A stretch of 64,000 nt of DNA from Loxodes magnus (taxonomy: Eukaryota > Ciliophora > Karyorelictea > Loxodida > Loxodidae): the NCBI GenBank assembly GCA_946699065.1, contig CAMPDV010000007.1:1844311-1908310 (forward strand), read 5' to 3'. The notes under the pieces are model-generated. The model ran no database searches. It saw nothing but the letters and a program-made list of their open reading frames with translations, and was not told where the DNA came from. Every line of letters starts with the position of its first letter. Position 1 is the first letter of the stretch. The position numbers were made by a program, and so were the translations under genes. Positions 27,448 to 38,997 of the stretch are shown in pieces.

Positions 27448-29363
27448 TTTATTTAAATTAAATCTAAAACAATAATAAATATACAAATTTAAAGCAAATA
27501 TATAAAAATGTTAAAATTACTAAATAAAAAGAAATTATTTACATTTTTATAATTAGTAAAGCAATTATAGCTTTTAGAAGATTGAGAAATACAAAAATAG
27601 AATAAAAAAATGAAATGAAAGATACTAAATTATAAAAGTTTCAAATATAAATTATATAAAAATAAAATTTTTTGAAAATGAGATAAAATTATAGAAGATG
27701 AATATTAAAAAAAAAATTATTTTATAAATGCAAGTCTAATAAATAAAAATAAAATATTGAAAAAAAAGTTTAATAAAAATAACCAAAATAAAAAATTTTT
27801 AATTTAAAAAGGAATAAAAACATTATAATTTAATCCTAACTAAATTAAATGTAGCAAAATTTAATAAACAGCAATAAGAATTATTTCAAAGAAATAAAAT
27901 AAAATATTTAAAAGTTATAAATGTTTAATGCTTTAAAATAGAATTTTTACAATTTTTAAATTTAGAAATAAAAAGTTTAGAGCATTTACACGTAACCATA
28001 GAAAAAATTTTAAATAAATTTGAAAGAAAACAAACTTAAATTAATAAAATAAAAGAAAAAAGAGGATAAAAAATTAATTTATAAAGCAATCTAACTAGAA
28101 AGATATAGTAAATAAAGAGAAATCAAAAGTAAAATTACTAGAAAATAAAGATTTAATCATATATTTCCTAAAAAATAAAAAAAAAGGAGTTCTAATCTTT
28201 TAAAATTACATTATAATTGATTGATACTTTGCTACTATTTATTTTTACTTGAAGTTTATTTTCTAAGAATAAAATAAAAAAATAAGCATTTTTCTTAAGA
28301 TAAATTTAATTAAAGTATTAAAGTCAAAAAATGTTTTAAAACTCTAAACATCTCCATTTTCTATATAAAATTTATTTATAGAAGGTAATCTATATTCTTT
28401 TTTCTTTCAAAATTCATTAGGATGTGCAATTTGTTTCAAATATCTTCTTAAATAATACTAAATATTGCAGTATGTCTTTGCATTAACTAAAAAACTTCTG
28501 AATATTTTATATATTTCCTCTTTAAAAAATTTTAAATATCTTAAATAATTGTTGCGTCAAATTGTAATTATAAACTTCCTTTCTTGAAACTTTTAAAAAT
28601 CTCAATAATTTAGTTTATTTTTCTTTTTATTATATCAAGTTTATATTCTAACTTTAGTTAATTGTTTTTTCTTAAATATCCATTTTAATTTTTTTCTATT
28701 TTTCCCTGATTACAATTTTTCAAATTCTGCTACTTTCAATTTCTTTATTAATTTTATTCCTTCACTATCTTCTTTCGATTTAATAATAGTTTAAGATACT
28801 AAATTTAACTGAAAATTTCTTTCTAAACTCATCAACTTATTTTAAATAGTTTTACAGAAATAAAAATTCTTTTAATACTATCCTCTAATTGAACAATTTC
28901 TCAAGGAAAGCCTTTTAACTTTAAATTATTTAGATATTAACTTTTTTATATTTTTTCATTCTTCTTTTCTTTTATTTATTTTCATTAAAAAACCGATTTT
29001 ATTTATTTATTTACTCTCTTCAATTAAATTTAAATTTATCTTAAAATAATTAAATTTTAGCAAAAATTAATTTAATCTAAAATTCATTAAAAAATACAAT
29101 GTAGAAATTTAAAGTTTCATTTAGGTTTTAAAGTATTAAATAATTATTCTTATTTTAGATGCCAATATTCCACAAATTTAAATTATCCATTGAAGTTCAT
29201 TTTTATAATTATTAGTTATCAGTAAAACTTTGTAATTTTACTTTTAACTATTTAGTTTTATCTTAAATGTTTTGCTAGAATTAAAATTCCAAAAAAATAT
29301 TTAATGGAATAAATTTATTGTCTAAGTTATGAATCATTTAAATAAAATTGTTATTATAAAAAA
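27448..29363. other. A/T-homopolymer-rich spacer
   Basis: Purine-rich then pyrimidine-rich low-complexity sequence upstream of the methyltransferase. No coherent protein or RNA structure seen. Confidence 0.5.
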
Positions 29364-30215
29364 ATGGTGGAAGACTTCTATACCATCTCTTCCTAAGCCA
29401 AAAAGGAAGAGAGGAAGCAGGAAAACACATATTGACAATCGTCTTCTTCACAACTTTAACCTTTTTCTTAATATTAACAACCTGGAATTTTACAAGAGGA
29501 ACAGAAGAAGGCTCAGAAAAGCAAGCATACTGAAATACCGACTTCACTAGAGAAATCCAGAAAGCAGGTTAAGTCTGCTTTACACCAGGAGGTGTCGGAA
29601 TTTAATCCTTCTGGTCAGATGAGTATGAAGCAGCTCATCCAAGTTGTACTAAACCTCCAGGAAGAGGTCAAGAGATTAAAAGGAAAACGACAAGTTAATG
29701 GAGAATTTGAGCAAGCAAGTCAAGATTTATGTCCTAAGAAAGGAGATTAAGTGCAATTTGGAACATATCACAGAGTCAGAACTGCTAATCCTAAAATAAG
29801 CAATAGAAAAAGACGGAGCTGGGCAACAAGCTTGGAGAAATAGAAGAGAAACTGCATCAGCAAATAAAACTTAATGAGCAAAGAGGTGACTCAATGCTGA
29901 TAGAGGTAATTGACAAGAAGAAGAAGGCTAAGCTAATCAAAGTAGTTAAAAGGTGCTATTATTTTTATTCAGAGAAACACCTTTGAAGTTGATGTGAGTA
30001 ATTCCTAAACTTAAGAACCAGTATTGGAAAGAATAAAGAAAATAAAAAGTGTAAAAAAATAAAAAGTGAAAACTATAAAAAGGAAAATTAGAGAGAGACT
30101 ATTCATGAACTAGTTGGAAATATTTGAAGGAAAAAACCTGTGCTGAACGGAAGACATAGTTAAAGACAAGAAGAACAAGTGGGTGGAGCAATCTGGGACA
30201 TGTATGAAGAGGTGA
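29364..30215 (+). CDS. retroposed ORF (ORF1-like), two compensating frameshifts
   Basis: Clearly richer in G+C than its surroundings, using CAG, GAG and CTC freely. The ATG at 29364 opens a Gln/Ser-rich, Lys-rich protein with a coiled-coil stretch (MSMKQLIQVVLNLQEEVKRL). Near 29,825 the coherent frame moves by one base and near 29,950 it moves back. The C-terminal part is strongly basic (KIKSVKKQKVKTIKRKIRERL) and ends at TGA 30213-30215. TGA is used once as Trp near the end (NLCWTED). A 4-bp hairpin and (TAA)7 follow, the 3' structure of a LINE-mobilised copy. No endonuclease or reverse transcriptase is present. It could be a LINE ORF1-only element or a retrocopy of a host gene. The paired indels could be assembly errors. 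Confidence 0.55.
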
Positions 30216-30268
30216 AAATCCTCGAAAACTGTCAAACTCAATCATTTTAATAATAATAATAATAATAA
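30209..30268 (+). repeat. 3' hairpin and (TAA)7 tail of a retroposed element
   Basis: GAGG and CCTC at 30209-30223 can pair around a 7-nt loop, and seven perfect TAA units occupy 30248-30268. Short tandem tails after a small stem-loop are the 3' ends expected of some LINE families. This marks the right boundary of the retroposed ORF. Confidence 0.6.
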
Positions 30269-30708
30269 AGTTACTATTTTAAAATTTAAACTTTTAGAAG
30301 CAAAATTATTTTTAAAAGAAATTAATAAATTAAATATTTTTATTTTTTAACAGTTTAGCTAAATTTTAATTATATTATTCCATTTCTTCATAGGTCTATA
30401 CGATTATAATTATAAGCAGAATAAAAGCTACTTAATATTTAAATTTTTATTATATAAATAAACAATGAAAACGATTTGCTTCTATTAAAAAATTAATTTT
30501 TTTATTATTTAATAATTTTCTATCAAAAAGTCCGATTTTTGTTTTTAAATCTATAAGATTAGTCTAAATTTTTTAGTTTTAATAAAAAAGTTTAAAATAT
30601 AAAAAAATTAATTTTTTATCTTATTATCAAATTCATTTAAATTTTCTTGCAGATTAAATAAATTTTACCTCTATTTACTAATTAGAAACCTTATAATTAA
30701 TTAATTAA

Positions 30709-30850
30709 TTTTGACTACAAGAGTTTTTGGGACCGGAAATTCCTTCCCAGTTAGACGACCCAACACTCTCTTTTTATGAAATGAGGGAGATAACCTGCTG
30801 TGTTTCAGATACAGTTGCCAGAGAACTCCATCACTATAAAAATATCGATT
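30709..30850 (+). pseudogene. fragment of two-copy FLGP/QLDD protein family, copy 1
   Basis: Translated in frame it gives EFLGPEIPSQLDD, then CCV and ARELHHY, matching the minus-strand copy at 49910-50203. About half of 44 aligned residues are identical, and there is an upstream nucleotide match around TTAATTAATT...ACTA. After about 30,850 the sequence turns into A-rich low complexity, so only the start of the domain remains. No known family was recognised. It lies about 440 bp after the (TAA)7 tail and shares the raised GC content of that element, so it may derive from another mobile element. Confidence 0.6.
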
Positions 30851-32018
30851 TAAAAATAGATACAAAAGTAAAAATTTTAAAAATAAAAGAGAAAACAATT
30901 ATTACGCATTTTTGAAAATAAAATCAAAATATCAAAGGAATCTATGAAATTAAAAATAAAATCAAAAAATCAAAAAAAACGGATATCAAATAAAATTGAT
31001 ATCGAAAATACATCATGACTTTCTAAATACTAAAAAGAGGAAAAATAATGTTATAACGAGAAAAAAAAAATTAAAAATTAAAAGTAATAAATCAAATTAC
31101 TTGAAAAATCTTAAAAATTTATATAAAAAATCAAGAATTAAATAAAACCGAGTGAACTCAGCAAGAAAAAGAAAAGAATGTAGAAATTAAATAAACATTG
31201 ATAAATTTGAAAAAAATAAAAATTAAAAAAAGTGAAACGAAAAAAAAGTCTAAAGAATTAAAATTAAAAATAAAAATGCTAGAAAAAAAAAGAATGAAAA
31301 AAACAGAAAAAAAAAAAAAAAGCTAAAAAAAGAAAATATTGGAAAAAAACTTAAAATTTAGTTAGGAAAGTAAAGTGAGAAGAAAAGCAAGAAAAAAAGG
31401 TAGAAAATAAGTTTTAAAGGAATTCTAACCGCTAGGATGTAACACAGTTTGCTTATATCAATTAATTAAGAAAATTTTATCTTTTGTTTTTTTGCTTTTT
31501 TTTTGTTCTTTTACTTAGATTTCTTTTATGTGAATTTATGTGTTCGACTTATTTTTCATTATAGAGCGGCCGTAAAAACTTATTTATTTTACATGTTTTT
31601 CATTTTTTTTATTTATCTTTTTAAATTTTTATATTTTTCTAAATTTTTTTTATTGCTCATATTAATTTATTGCTTTTTTTCTTTTTTTTGTTATTATTTC
31701 GTTAGATTTTTTGTTAATTGGAGGTCTAAAACTAAAAAAAAGAGTAAAAAAAATAATTTAACAAATTCACTAAAAAGATTGTAAAAAATAGCTTTAAATT
31801 GTTTTTTAAGTTACATTTCACCTTCAGGCTTCTTTGAAATTTTAATTTTTAATATCTCAATTCTTTCATGTTCACTCCTTACATTCCCTTTTTCCTTCAT
31901 ATCTATCTTTTATATAAACCTGAACTAATAATATTTTCCCCGATTTACCGATTTACCAATGCGAAGATATAATTAATTCTTTAATTACATTGCGATTAGT
32001 AATCATTTAGTAGGATAT
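30851..32018. other. low-complexity A- and T-rich spacer
   Basis: Long runs of A on the plus strand, then T-rich sequence. Short standard-code open frames here are composed almost wholly of Lys, Phe, Leu and Ile and have no protein character. Confidence 0.5.
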
Positions 32019-32880
32019 TCATTCTTAATTTTTTCTATTGGCAACTACCTTCAAAATGCAAATGCTTTATAAATGTTGCTTCTTTTTCTTGATGAAGGAA
32101 ATTTCTTTACTTTTTACTCTATTTTCATTGGAATTCCTTATGAAGGCATCTACAGGCTTTTTTTCTTTTAGTAGTAGTCTTGATTCTAATTTTACTCAGT
32201 TTTTTTCGTCTTGCTCTTGCATTATTCAAATATCCTTTTCTCAACTTACAATTTGCTATTAAACTCCGATTTTAACTCTTCGGTCTACTATATGTACTTC
32301 ATCATATTCTTTTTGATTTATCACATCTGACTTAATACAAAAATCTATCCCTTAAGTGAATTTTATTCGTCTTCGAGTTTTTTGTGATGCTATCAAGTTA
32401 CCAAATCAGCTGTTTCAACTAAAAAGAATATATTTTTGAAAATTATATATTGTCTAATCAAAAAGAAATAGTATCTATTTGATCTAAAGTACTTTACCAT
32501 CTTCTTTAGTTTTTATTTTTACGATAATACTTTTATCAGAATGGTTGAGTAGTCTCTTTTTTCAGTTTAAATTGAATTGCTGAAATCTGTGCTATATTTT
32601 TTGTTCAAAAATTTTTTCTCAGTACTTTCTTGACCTAAGACGGGCGAGCCCCCTTTATTTAAATAGAACCACTTAAAATTTTTAAAGTTACTCGTAAAAA
32701 TAAATTTCTGGTTACTTTAAAAAGAATAGCGTAAAGATAAAGACATTTGAAGAATTCGTGATTAATATATTTATTTCCTAATTGGAAGTTCTGGCTTAAA
32801 AAATTTAAAAAGAACAACCTTAATAAGGAAAAAAAACAATTAAACTCTTTGCAAATAAAACGATTAATACTTTAGAAATA
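32019..32880 (-). CDS. hypothetical protein, 5' end uncertain
   Basis: One minus frame, ending at TGA 32019-32021, reads as coherent protein for more than 250 codons. It includes LRSRKYWEKIFEQK, KTKEDGKVLQIKQ, SWNSWFGNL, RRRIKFTQGIDFCIKSD, YDEVHIVDRR and a Lys-rich C-terminus (FIKKKKQH). At least seven TGA codons fall where Trp fits (Y-W-E-K, N-W-K-K, S-W-N-S-W, S-W-E-K, I-W-I-M, N-W-V-K). No ATG is visible in this frame before the sequence becomes A-rich near 32,880, so the start may lie behind an intron or the copy may be 5' truncated. The basic central part with acidic residues recalls a transposase or other DNA-binding protein, but no family motif was recognised. Confidence 0.45.
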
Positions 32881-33468
32881 ATTTAAATAAAAAAATATTT
32901 AAAACGAGAAAAAATAAAAAAGTTTAAATAAAATTAAAATTGTGAATTGTTGATTTCGTTATCAAATTTTTTTTATAAACTGTTCTTCTTTAAAAGTTTT
33001 AAAGCTTTACGATAAAAATAAAAGTTTAAAAAAATTTAAGATAATAAATTATTTAAGTGCTTGTCTTTTTAAAATTTTTAAAAAGAAAAATTGAAATTTA
33101 ATTTTTTCTTAAAGATTATATTTTAATCATAAAAAGATCTTATTGCAATTAAAAAATATAATTTATAAAAATCTTGACACCATTAAAGCTAAAAATAAAA
33201 TAAAAAATAAAAAATACTAAAATTATTATAAATAAAATTATAAGAAAAAAATGAATAATAAAATAAAAAAAATAGAAACAAAAAAAATTCTTGATAAAAT
33301 TTATAAAGAAAATATTTAAAATATAAAACAATAATATGCAATTAAAAAATTTTCGTAAATAAGCTTGAAAATTGAAAGATAATAGCTAACTATTAAAGAA
33401 TAAAAATATTAAAAAAACTAAAAAAAAATGAAAAGAAAAATTAATAATTAAAAAAGAATAAAATGGAA

Positions 33469-33749
33469 CGGACAAAATAATTTCGGATTGAACCTTTAAA
33501 ATGTGTTTTTATAAGGCTGTTTTAGCTTAGAGATTTACAATGGATATCTGGGTTGGTTCGGACTAAATAATTTCGGATTGAACCTTAAAATGTGTTTTTA
33601 TAAGGCTGTTTTAGCTTAGAGATTTACAATGGATATCTGGGTTGGTTCGGACTAAATAATTTCGGATTGAACCTTAAAATGTGTTTTTATAAGGCTGTTT
33701 TTGCTCAGAGATTTACAATGGATATCTGGGTTGGTTCGGACTAAATAAT
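33469..33749. repeat. 89-bp tandem repeat, three copies plus a partial
   Basis: Copies at 33469-33558 (90 bp, one extra T), 33559-33647 and 33648-33736 are nearly identical, followed by 13 bp of a fourth. Each starts CGGAC(T/A)AAATAA, contains TTCGGATTGAACC, and ends in GGGTTGGTT. The copies differ at only a few positions, so the expansion is recent. The unit is GC-richer than its A-rich surroundings and carries no coherent ORF. Confidence 0.95.
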
Positions 33750-33765
33750 AAAGTTATTAAATCCT

Positions 33766-33895
33766 AGAAGTTAGATGATAATATTTCTATGAAAAGTGAA
33801 GAGAAAAAATTCGTTAAAGTGTTTGTGTATCACTATTTAATTGAAAATTTGTAAATACTAGAAGTTAAAATTATATTATTTCTAAGAAAAGTAGT
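33766..33895. repeat. diverged direct repeat beside the 89-bp array
   Basis: Two stretches of about 40 bp starting near 33766 and 33853 share AAAT(C/A)CTAGAAGTTA and then TATTTCTA(T/A)GAAAAGT, about 87 bp apart. The spacing is close to that of the neighbouring 89-bp array, but the sequence is different. Confidence 0.5.
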
Positions 33896-34079
33896 TTGAA
33901 ATGAAATAATTTTTATTTATATAAGTAATGTTTTGCTTTAAAATATTTTGTTGAATATTTACGATTAAATGCTCTGTATGCTTCTGCAATTAAATTAATC
34001 ATTACTAATCTTTTTAGTTTTTATGAGATATATAACATGAGCTAGTATAAATGATATAAAGCTTATTATTAAAACAATT

Positions 34080-36342
34080 TCAAGATAATTTTTTAGTTTT
34101 TTTTATTTCATTTATATCAAGATCTTCATCACCATATAAATCTGTCTTTTCCATTGCTTTATCTATTTATTATTAGATAAGTTATCCTCCTATAAGTTAT
34201 TTTAGTTCTTTTTATCAATTTATCCATTTTCAATCTACGTCGAATAGTTCGAATGCTCCCTTCGTTTTTGATCTTTTAAAAGATACGATTTTTCAACTTC
34301 AAAAGCCAGAAATTCTTTAAAGTCTATAAATCCTGAATTATATGTATCTGTTTATTCAAATATTTCATTTAGCAAGGCAGTTGCTTAGAATTTTCATTCA
34401 GTTGACTTGTATGCTTTAATCAGCTCTTATTTCGAAAGTTATCCATCACCGTTTTCATCAGATTATTTAACTTTCTTCTATAATTTCTTAATTTCCAATT
34501 TGTTTGTCATTCTTTGCGCAATGAACTATCGAAGTGCATTTTTTATCTTCAAATTAATACGCAAATTTCTAATTGATTGTGAAACTCTTAGCTAATGCTT
34601 CGGAGGCGAAATTTTAAATCACTAATGTTGTAAACATTAATCAGCGTTTTTCTTTTTTTAGGATATGAGCAAAGCATTGATCTAACTTTTTATTTTACTT
34701 CCTATGAGCAAGTGGTCCAATTTTCTTAATCCATTTTATACTCTCCTTTTAAAATTAATTTATGAATATTTTATTCGTTTTCATCTACAAAAGGTAGCTC
34801 GCCACGCATATGTATATACAAAGATAGTCCACAACTACAAATATCACACTTATAGTCGTACTTTTATTTAAATATTTCTGGAGCTATAAAATAGCTTGTT
34901 CCCACTATATCAAATAATTTTTAGGAAGAATTTTCCTAAAAAACTGCACTGGCAAAATCGATAAGCCTCAAGTTTTTATTTGGAATAGGAGCTTCAAACA
35001 CGATATTTTCAGGACTAACGTCTCTATGAATGATCCCTTTAATGAATATACTAAATAATTGATAAAAGTTGCAACATTATTTTTCTCGCTTCGAATTCAG
35101 AAAAAGAATTATTTCCCGTTTCTTAAAGTCTTTCAAGCAAATCTCCTCCAGAATATATCTCACAAACAATGTGTATTTTCTTATTATCTTTAATAACCTC
35201 GTAAATTTTAACTATATTAGGATGATTCTGTATACTAAAATTAACTTACTAGTTCTTCAAGCATTTCGAATTCTCGGGGTAACTATTTGGAAATTCTTTT
35301 AACAGATTTCATAATAAGATGCTTATTTGTCTAAGGATCTTTCACTAAACTAATTATAGATTTAGCATTAACTGATATTTTTTATTCAAGCTCATACTTT
35401 TATTTGTAATTGCCTTCTATCTTTTTAATTTTTAATTTATCTTTAAGTTAATTATAACTCTATAGCTGATTTTCTGCAAATTTTGTTAATAAAGGAGCAG
35501 CTTCCAGGGCACTACTTTATGATTCTTAAATTTCTATCTAATTTAAATTTAATTAATTTTAGTTAGTATTTTCATCTTTTATTAGGTTATTGCTTTATAT
35601 TTTCTCTCCTTATTTTGAAGAATTTTATTTTATTACTTTAATGCTAGGAATTTTTTAATTATTTATCTATTGATAATTGTTCTATATTGTTTCTTAATCT
35701 TCTTTTTTATCTTACTTTTTATATAAAGTATTGCTTTGATCCTTTTCTGTTTCATTTTTTTAAAGTTATTCTTCTTTAAAAATTACTTATTCTTAATTCT
35801 ACTGATCTTTAGGGGAATTACTACATTATAGCTGAGAAGAATTTACATTTAAATCAATCTAATTTAATATTAAATTTTATTCTGTTTATTTTGGTGAAGA
35901 GCTATTTTTACCACCCTTTTTTATTTTTTTCTTAATTTTTAAACCATTTTATTCAATGCGAGATTAGGCCTAACTATTTGAGTTTTATTTGTCTTGACTT
36001 GCTGAATTTTGAGAAGCTTATTTTTCAGGTTAAGTCCGATCATTTTTTTATCTTTAAACGAATTTATTGAGTTAATCTTATAACCCAGCATTAGAATTTT
36101 AATTTTTGGCTTCATTTTCAACCTCTTTCTTATTATCTCCATTTTAATAAGTGATAATTCTTTTATAAGTCTTGCTTTAAATATAACTAGGCGTGCTAAA
36201 TTCAGAGTTTTAAATGCCTTATATAAAAATATTGTCAAAAAATTTGTTCACTCTTTCCTTTTTCATCATTTAGGTTTTTTCCAGTGATGCAGTTTTTGCA
36301 AACTCTATCCAGACTGCAAAATTTGTTTGATATTGATCCCAT
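34080..36342 (-). CDS. calcium-dependent protein kinase-like, altered catalytic residues
   Basis: The start MGSISNKFC is a classic N-myristoylation/palmitoylation signal, suggesting membrane attachment. About 300 Gln/Asn/Ser-rich residues precede the kinase domain: HLIMKSVK (ATP-site Lys), NHPNIVKIYEV, GGDLLERL, KGIIHRDVSPEN, LRLIDFASAV, GTSYFIAPEIF and GELPFVDENE. EF-hands follow (DENGDGQLSKQEL, DTYNSGFIDFKEF, DVD..., DLYGDEDLDINE) before TGA 34080-34082. The order matches CDPKs, which couple Ca2+ to phosphorylation. Departures are: no clear Gly-rich loop, Ser for the catalytic-loop Lys, DFA for DFG, and Cys for the helix-F Trp. A 22-nt intron (35228-35249) fits exactly. Single-base shifts are still needed near 36,240, 35,040 and in EF-hand 3 (34,212-34,245). 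These could be assembly errors or decay. Confidence 0.85.
35228..35249 (-). other. 22-nt intron in the CDPK-like gene
   Basis: GTAAGTTAATTT...ATACAG. Its removal joins EFEMLEEL directly to NHPNIVKIYEV, restoring the expected kinase sequence and phase. The 5' site GTAAGT is a strong splice donor. This is the best supported intron in the window together with the one in the transporter. Confidence 0.75.
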
Positions 36343-38366
36343 TTTTATTTTTACTAAGCTAACTAGATTAATTTTCAAAAAAAGCATTTTAGCATCTTTT
36401 TAATTTGAAACTGTGGTAAGCCTAGCAATCTTTAACTATAACATATTACTCTTTAATAACTAATATTTTTGTACTTCTATTTACTAACCCTTATCTCATC
36501 CTACTCTTTTTGTTCTATCCCCCTTATTTACACTATTTCTTAGCTATAATTACTCTATTAGGAATCAAATAAATGCTTTATTACAAGAAGGCATGTTTGT
36601 ATAGCTAGTTAATAATATGTACCATAGTAATTAAGATGCTTTGTTACTTAGATAATTAAAACTATACAATTTTAAAGTGCAGTGCAATATTACAATACAC
36701 AATGCATGTTTATGAAAATAGTATTGCCTTATAGTAGAGAATTATCAAATAAGTGTGGCAATTTAGTAAGCTGCTATGTGATTTAAATAGAACTGCTTAT
36801 TAAATTAAGTCAAAAGCATTAAAACATAAAAGTACGCTTTAAACAATATATCGTGTAAAAGCAGTTTATCTTAAGCTTGATTTATAGAAGAGTAGAGGGT
36901 TTAATTAGCTATACATTATTGTTTAATCCATAAAGTTCTACATTTAAGCAGCAATAATAGAAGAGTAAATAATACTAATCCAATCATCTCTTCTTAGTAC
37001 TAAAATAATGTCACTATTGATTATTTAAATCTCTTTATAATCTAAAGCGAGGATGTTAAGTGAAAGGTTATAAGAGAAATAAGCTGAAATTATGATAAAT
37101 GGGCATTCTTCTGTTTTGATAAGTTTATAAGAAATTCAGTTAGTTTATGGTTGTAATTTTATGATGCCAATTTAATAATAAAGAGCTTTAATTTGAAATA
37201 AATAGTTAAGAATAATATTAGCAATGCATTAATAATTATTAGCAAAATTAAAATGCTAGACTTGAACTATAACTTTTAGAGCTATTAGATAAATTACTTA
37301 AAGCTTAAATAAAAATAGACTAATGGGTCTAATATTTAAAGCATTTCATTTATGCAATAAATTTCTATCAAAAAAATTCCTGTAGTCATATAATAAGCTT
37401 CCAAAAGTTTGAAGAGTAATTACTTGAACAGAAATGCTAGAACTAAAAGAGATATAATATAAAAGAGTTTGATAAAACTAGTATAATTATAAAAGGAATG
37501 ACTATATAATATTTGAATAAATAGTATGTAGAATAAAGCAAAGCTAAGTTTTAACTAATTTAATTCATCTGCATTATCTAAAGTGTCAAGCAGATTTGAT
37601 TTATTATAATTATTTATTCTTTACTATTACTATATGCTTTGCCATTATTTTCATTACTATTTTTTTCTAAAAGCTCTTAAGGTTGTTTCTTCACTATACA
37701 CTCTGTTTATATTCCTTTTTAGTTATCAGAGTTAGTTTAAGATTATGTTAGTGTTTAGAAAAAGAAAAAGCAAGAGATATAGTAAGATAAAGGTAAAGGG
37801 GAGTTTAAATAGAATAAAGAGCTTAAAAGAATAATTTTAAAGGTTTACTTAGCTTATTCTATCCTTGCTAGATTATAAATCATTTTTAGATTTAGTAATG
37901 TTTGCCTTAGATTATTAACATCGTATTTTATTATAGAATTGGGGTTAAAAATTAAGGCTTAAATATATATCTTCCTTCTTAGAGTTGAGTTTGTAAATAT
38001 AGATAAACTTATGCTAAATTAAAAAAGAGTTTAACTTAAAATACTTGCTAATGCCTTGAATAATTTAAACTCTTCTTAGAAGCTACAGTACCAGAAATAT
38101 GGTATTTAGATTATAAAAATGTAAAATAGCTTTTATAGAATGAATGCTTTAGCTCATATATACTTTAATTTTTCTTAGCTTTTGTAAATTTGGTGTTGAA
38201 AATAATATCATGGTAATGTATAATCTAAAGCTAAAGTTAAAGAGAATGTAGCTAAATATATTGAAATAAATAAAAGGGATTAAAATTTTACAAGATTGAG
38301 CTCATCTAAGATATTCTAATTTGTATGAGATTTTAGTAAGTAAAGTAACTTAGAAATATAGTTAAA
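36343..38366. other. intergenic stretch, no gene recognised
   Basis: Lies between the divergently transcribed kinase and transporter genes. AT-rich with mixed strand composition and no coherent protein. Confidence 0.45.
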
Positions 38367-38602
38367 AGTATTGAGTTTAAATTAATCACGCACAGTAATG
38401 ATAAAAGCATTATAAATTTAACGTTTAAAAGTACTTGCATTGAAATAGTAAAGCAACTATTTGATAAAGAAAGTTAAATATTTTAGTATTGAGCTTAAAT
38501 TAATCACGCACAGCAATGATAAAAGCATTATAAATTTAACGTTTAGAAGTGCTTGCATTGAAATAGTAAAGCAACTATTTGATAAAGAAATTTAAATATT
38601 TT
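38367..38602. repeat. 118-bp tandem duplication upstream of the transporter gene
   Basis: Two copies, 38367-38484 and 38485-38602, differ at only about half a dozen positions. Each contains AATCACGCACAG(T/C)AATGAT and AACTATTTGATAAAGAAA. The second copy ends about 395 bp before the transporter start codon, so it may affect its promoter. No coding frame spans it. Confidence 0.9.
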
Positions 38603-38997
38603 TATCATTATTAATTTAACAGATTGGCTGGTCCTGTAGTTAAAATAAAAGAAGCTAAAGAAAAGCATTCAGTAATTATATGGAAGTATTAAAATACTTT
38701 TCCTTCTCTACACTTTATTGAATAAAATTTTTATTTCCAAATAAAAACTTTTACATATGGAAAATTAAACTAGTTATTATAAATCATTACTAAATAGAGA
38801 CTTAAAGTCTTAAGTAAAATTATTAATCCTCAGAAGTTTAAAAGATTAAACATGCATTATAGCAATTTTAAGATTTAAAGCAAAACTTTAGAATTAAAAT
38901 TAATAAGTAAGATAAACATTCTTAAACGTTTAATTTAGATACGTTTAATTTCGTTTAAATGAGTTTAAATTGTTTTATTTTTATCCTATATAATAAA

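Noticed and set aside
31503-31784. Short plus-strand open frame rich in Phe/Leu/Lys
   Set aside because: Low-complexity translation of T-rich DNA without protein character; similar short frames elsewhere were treated as shadows.
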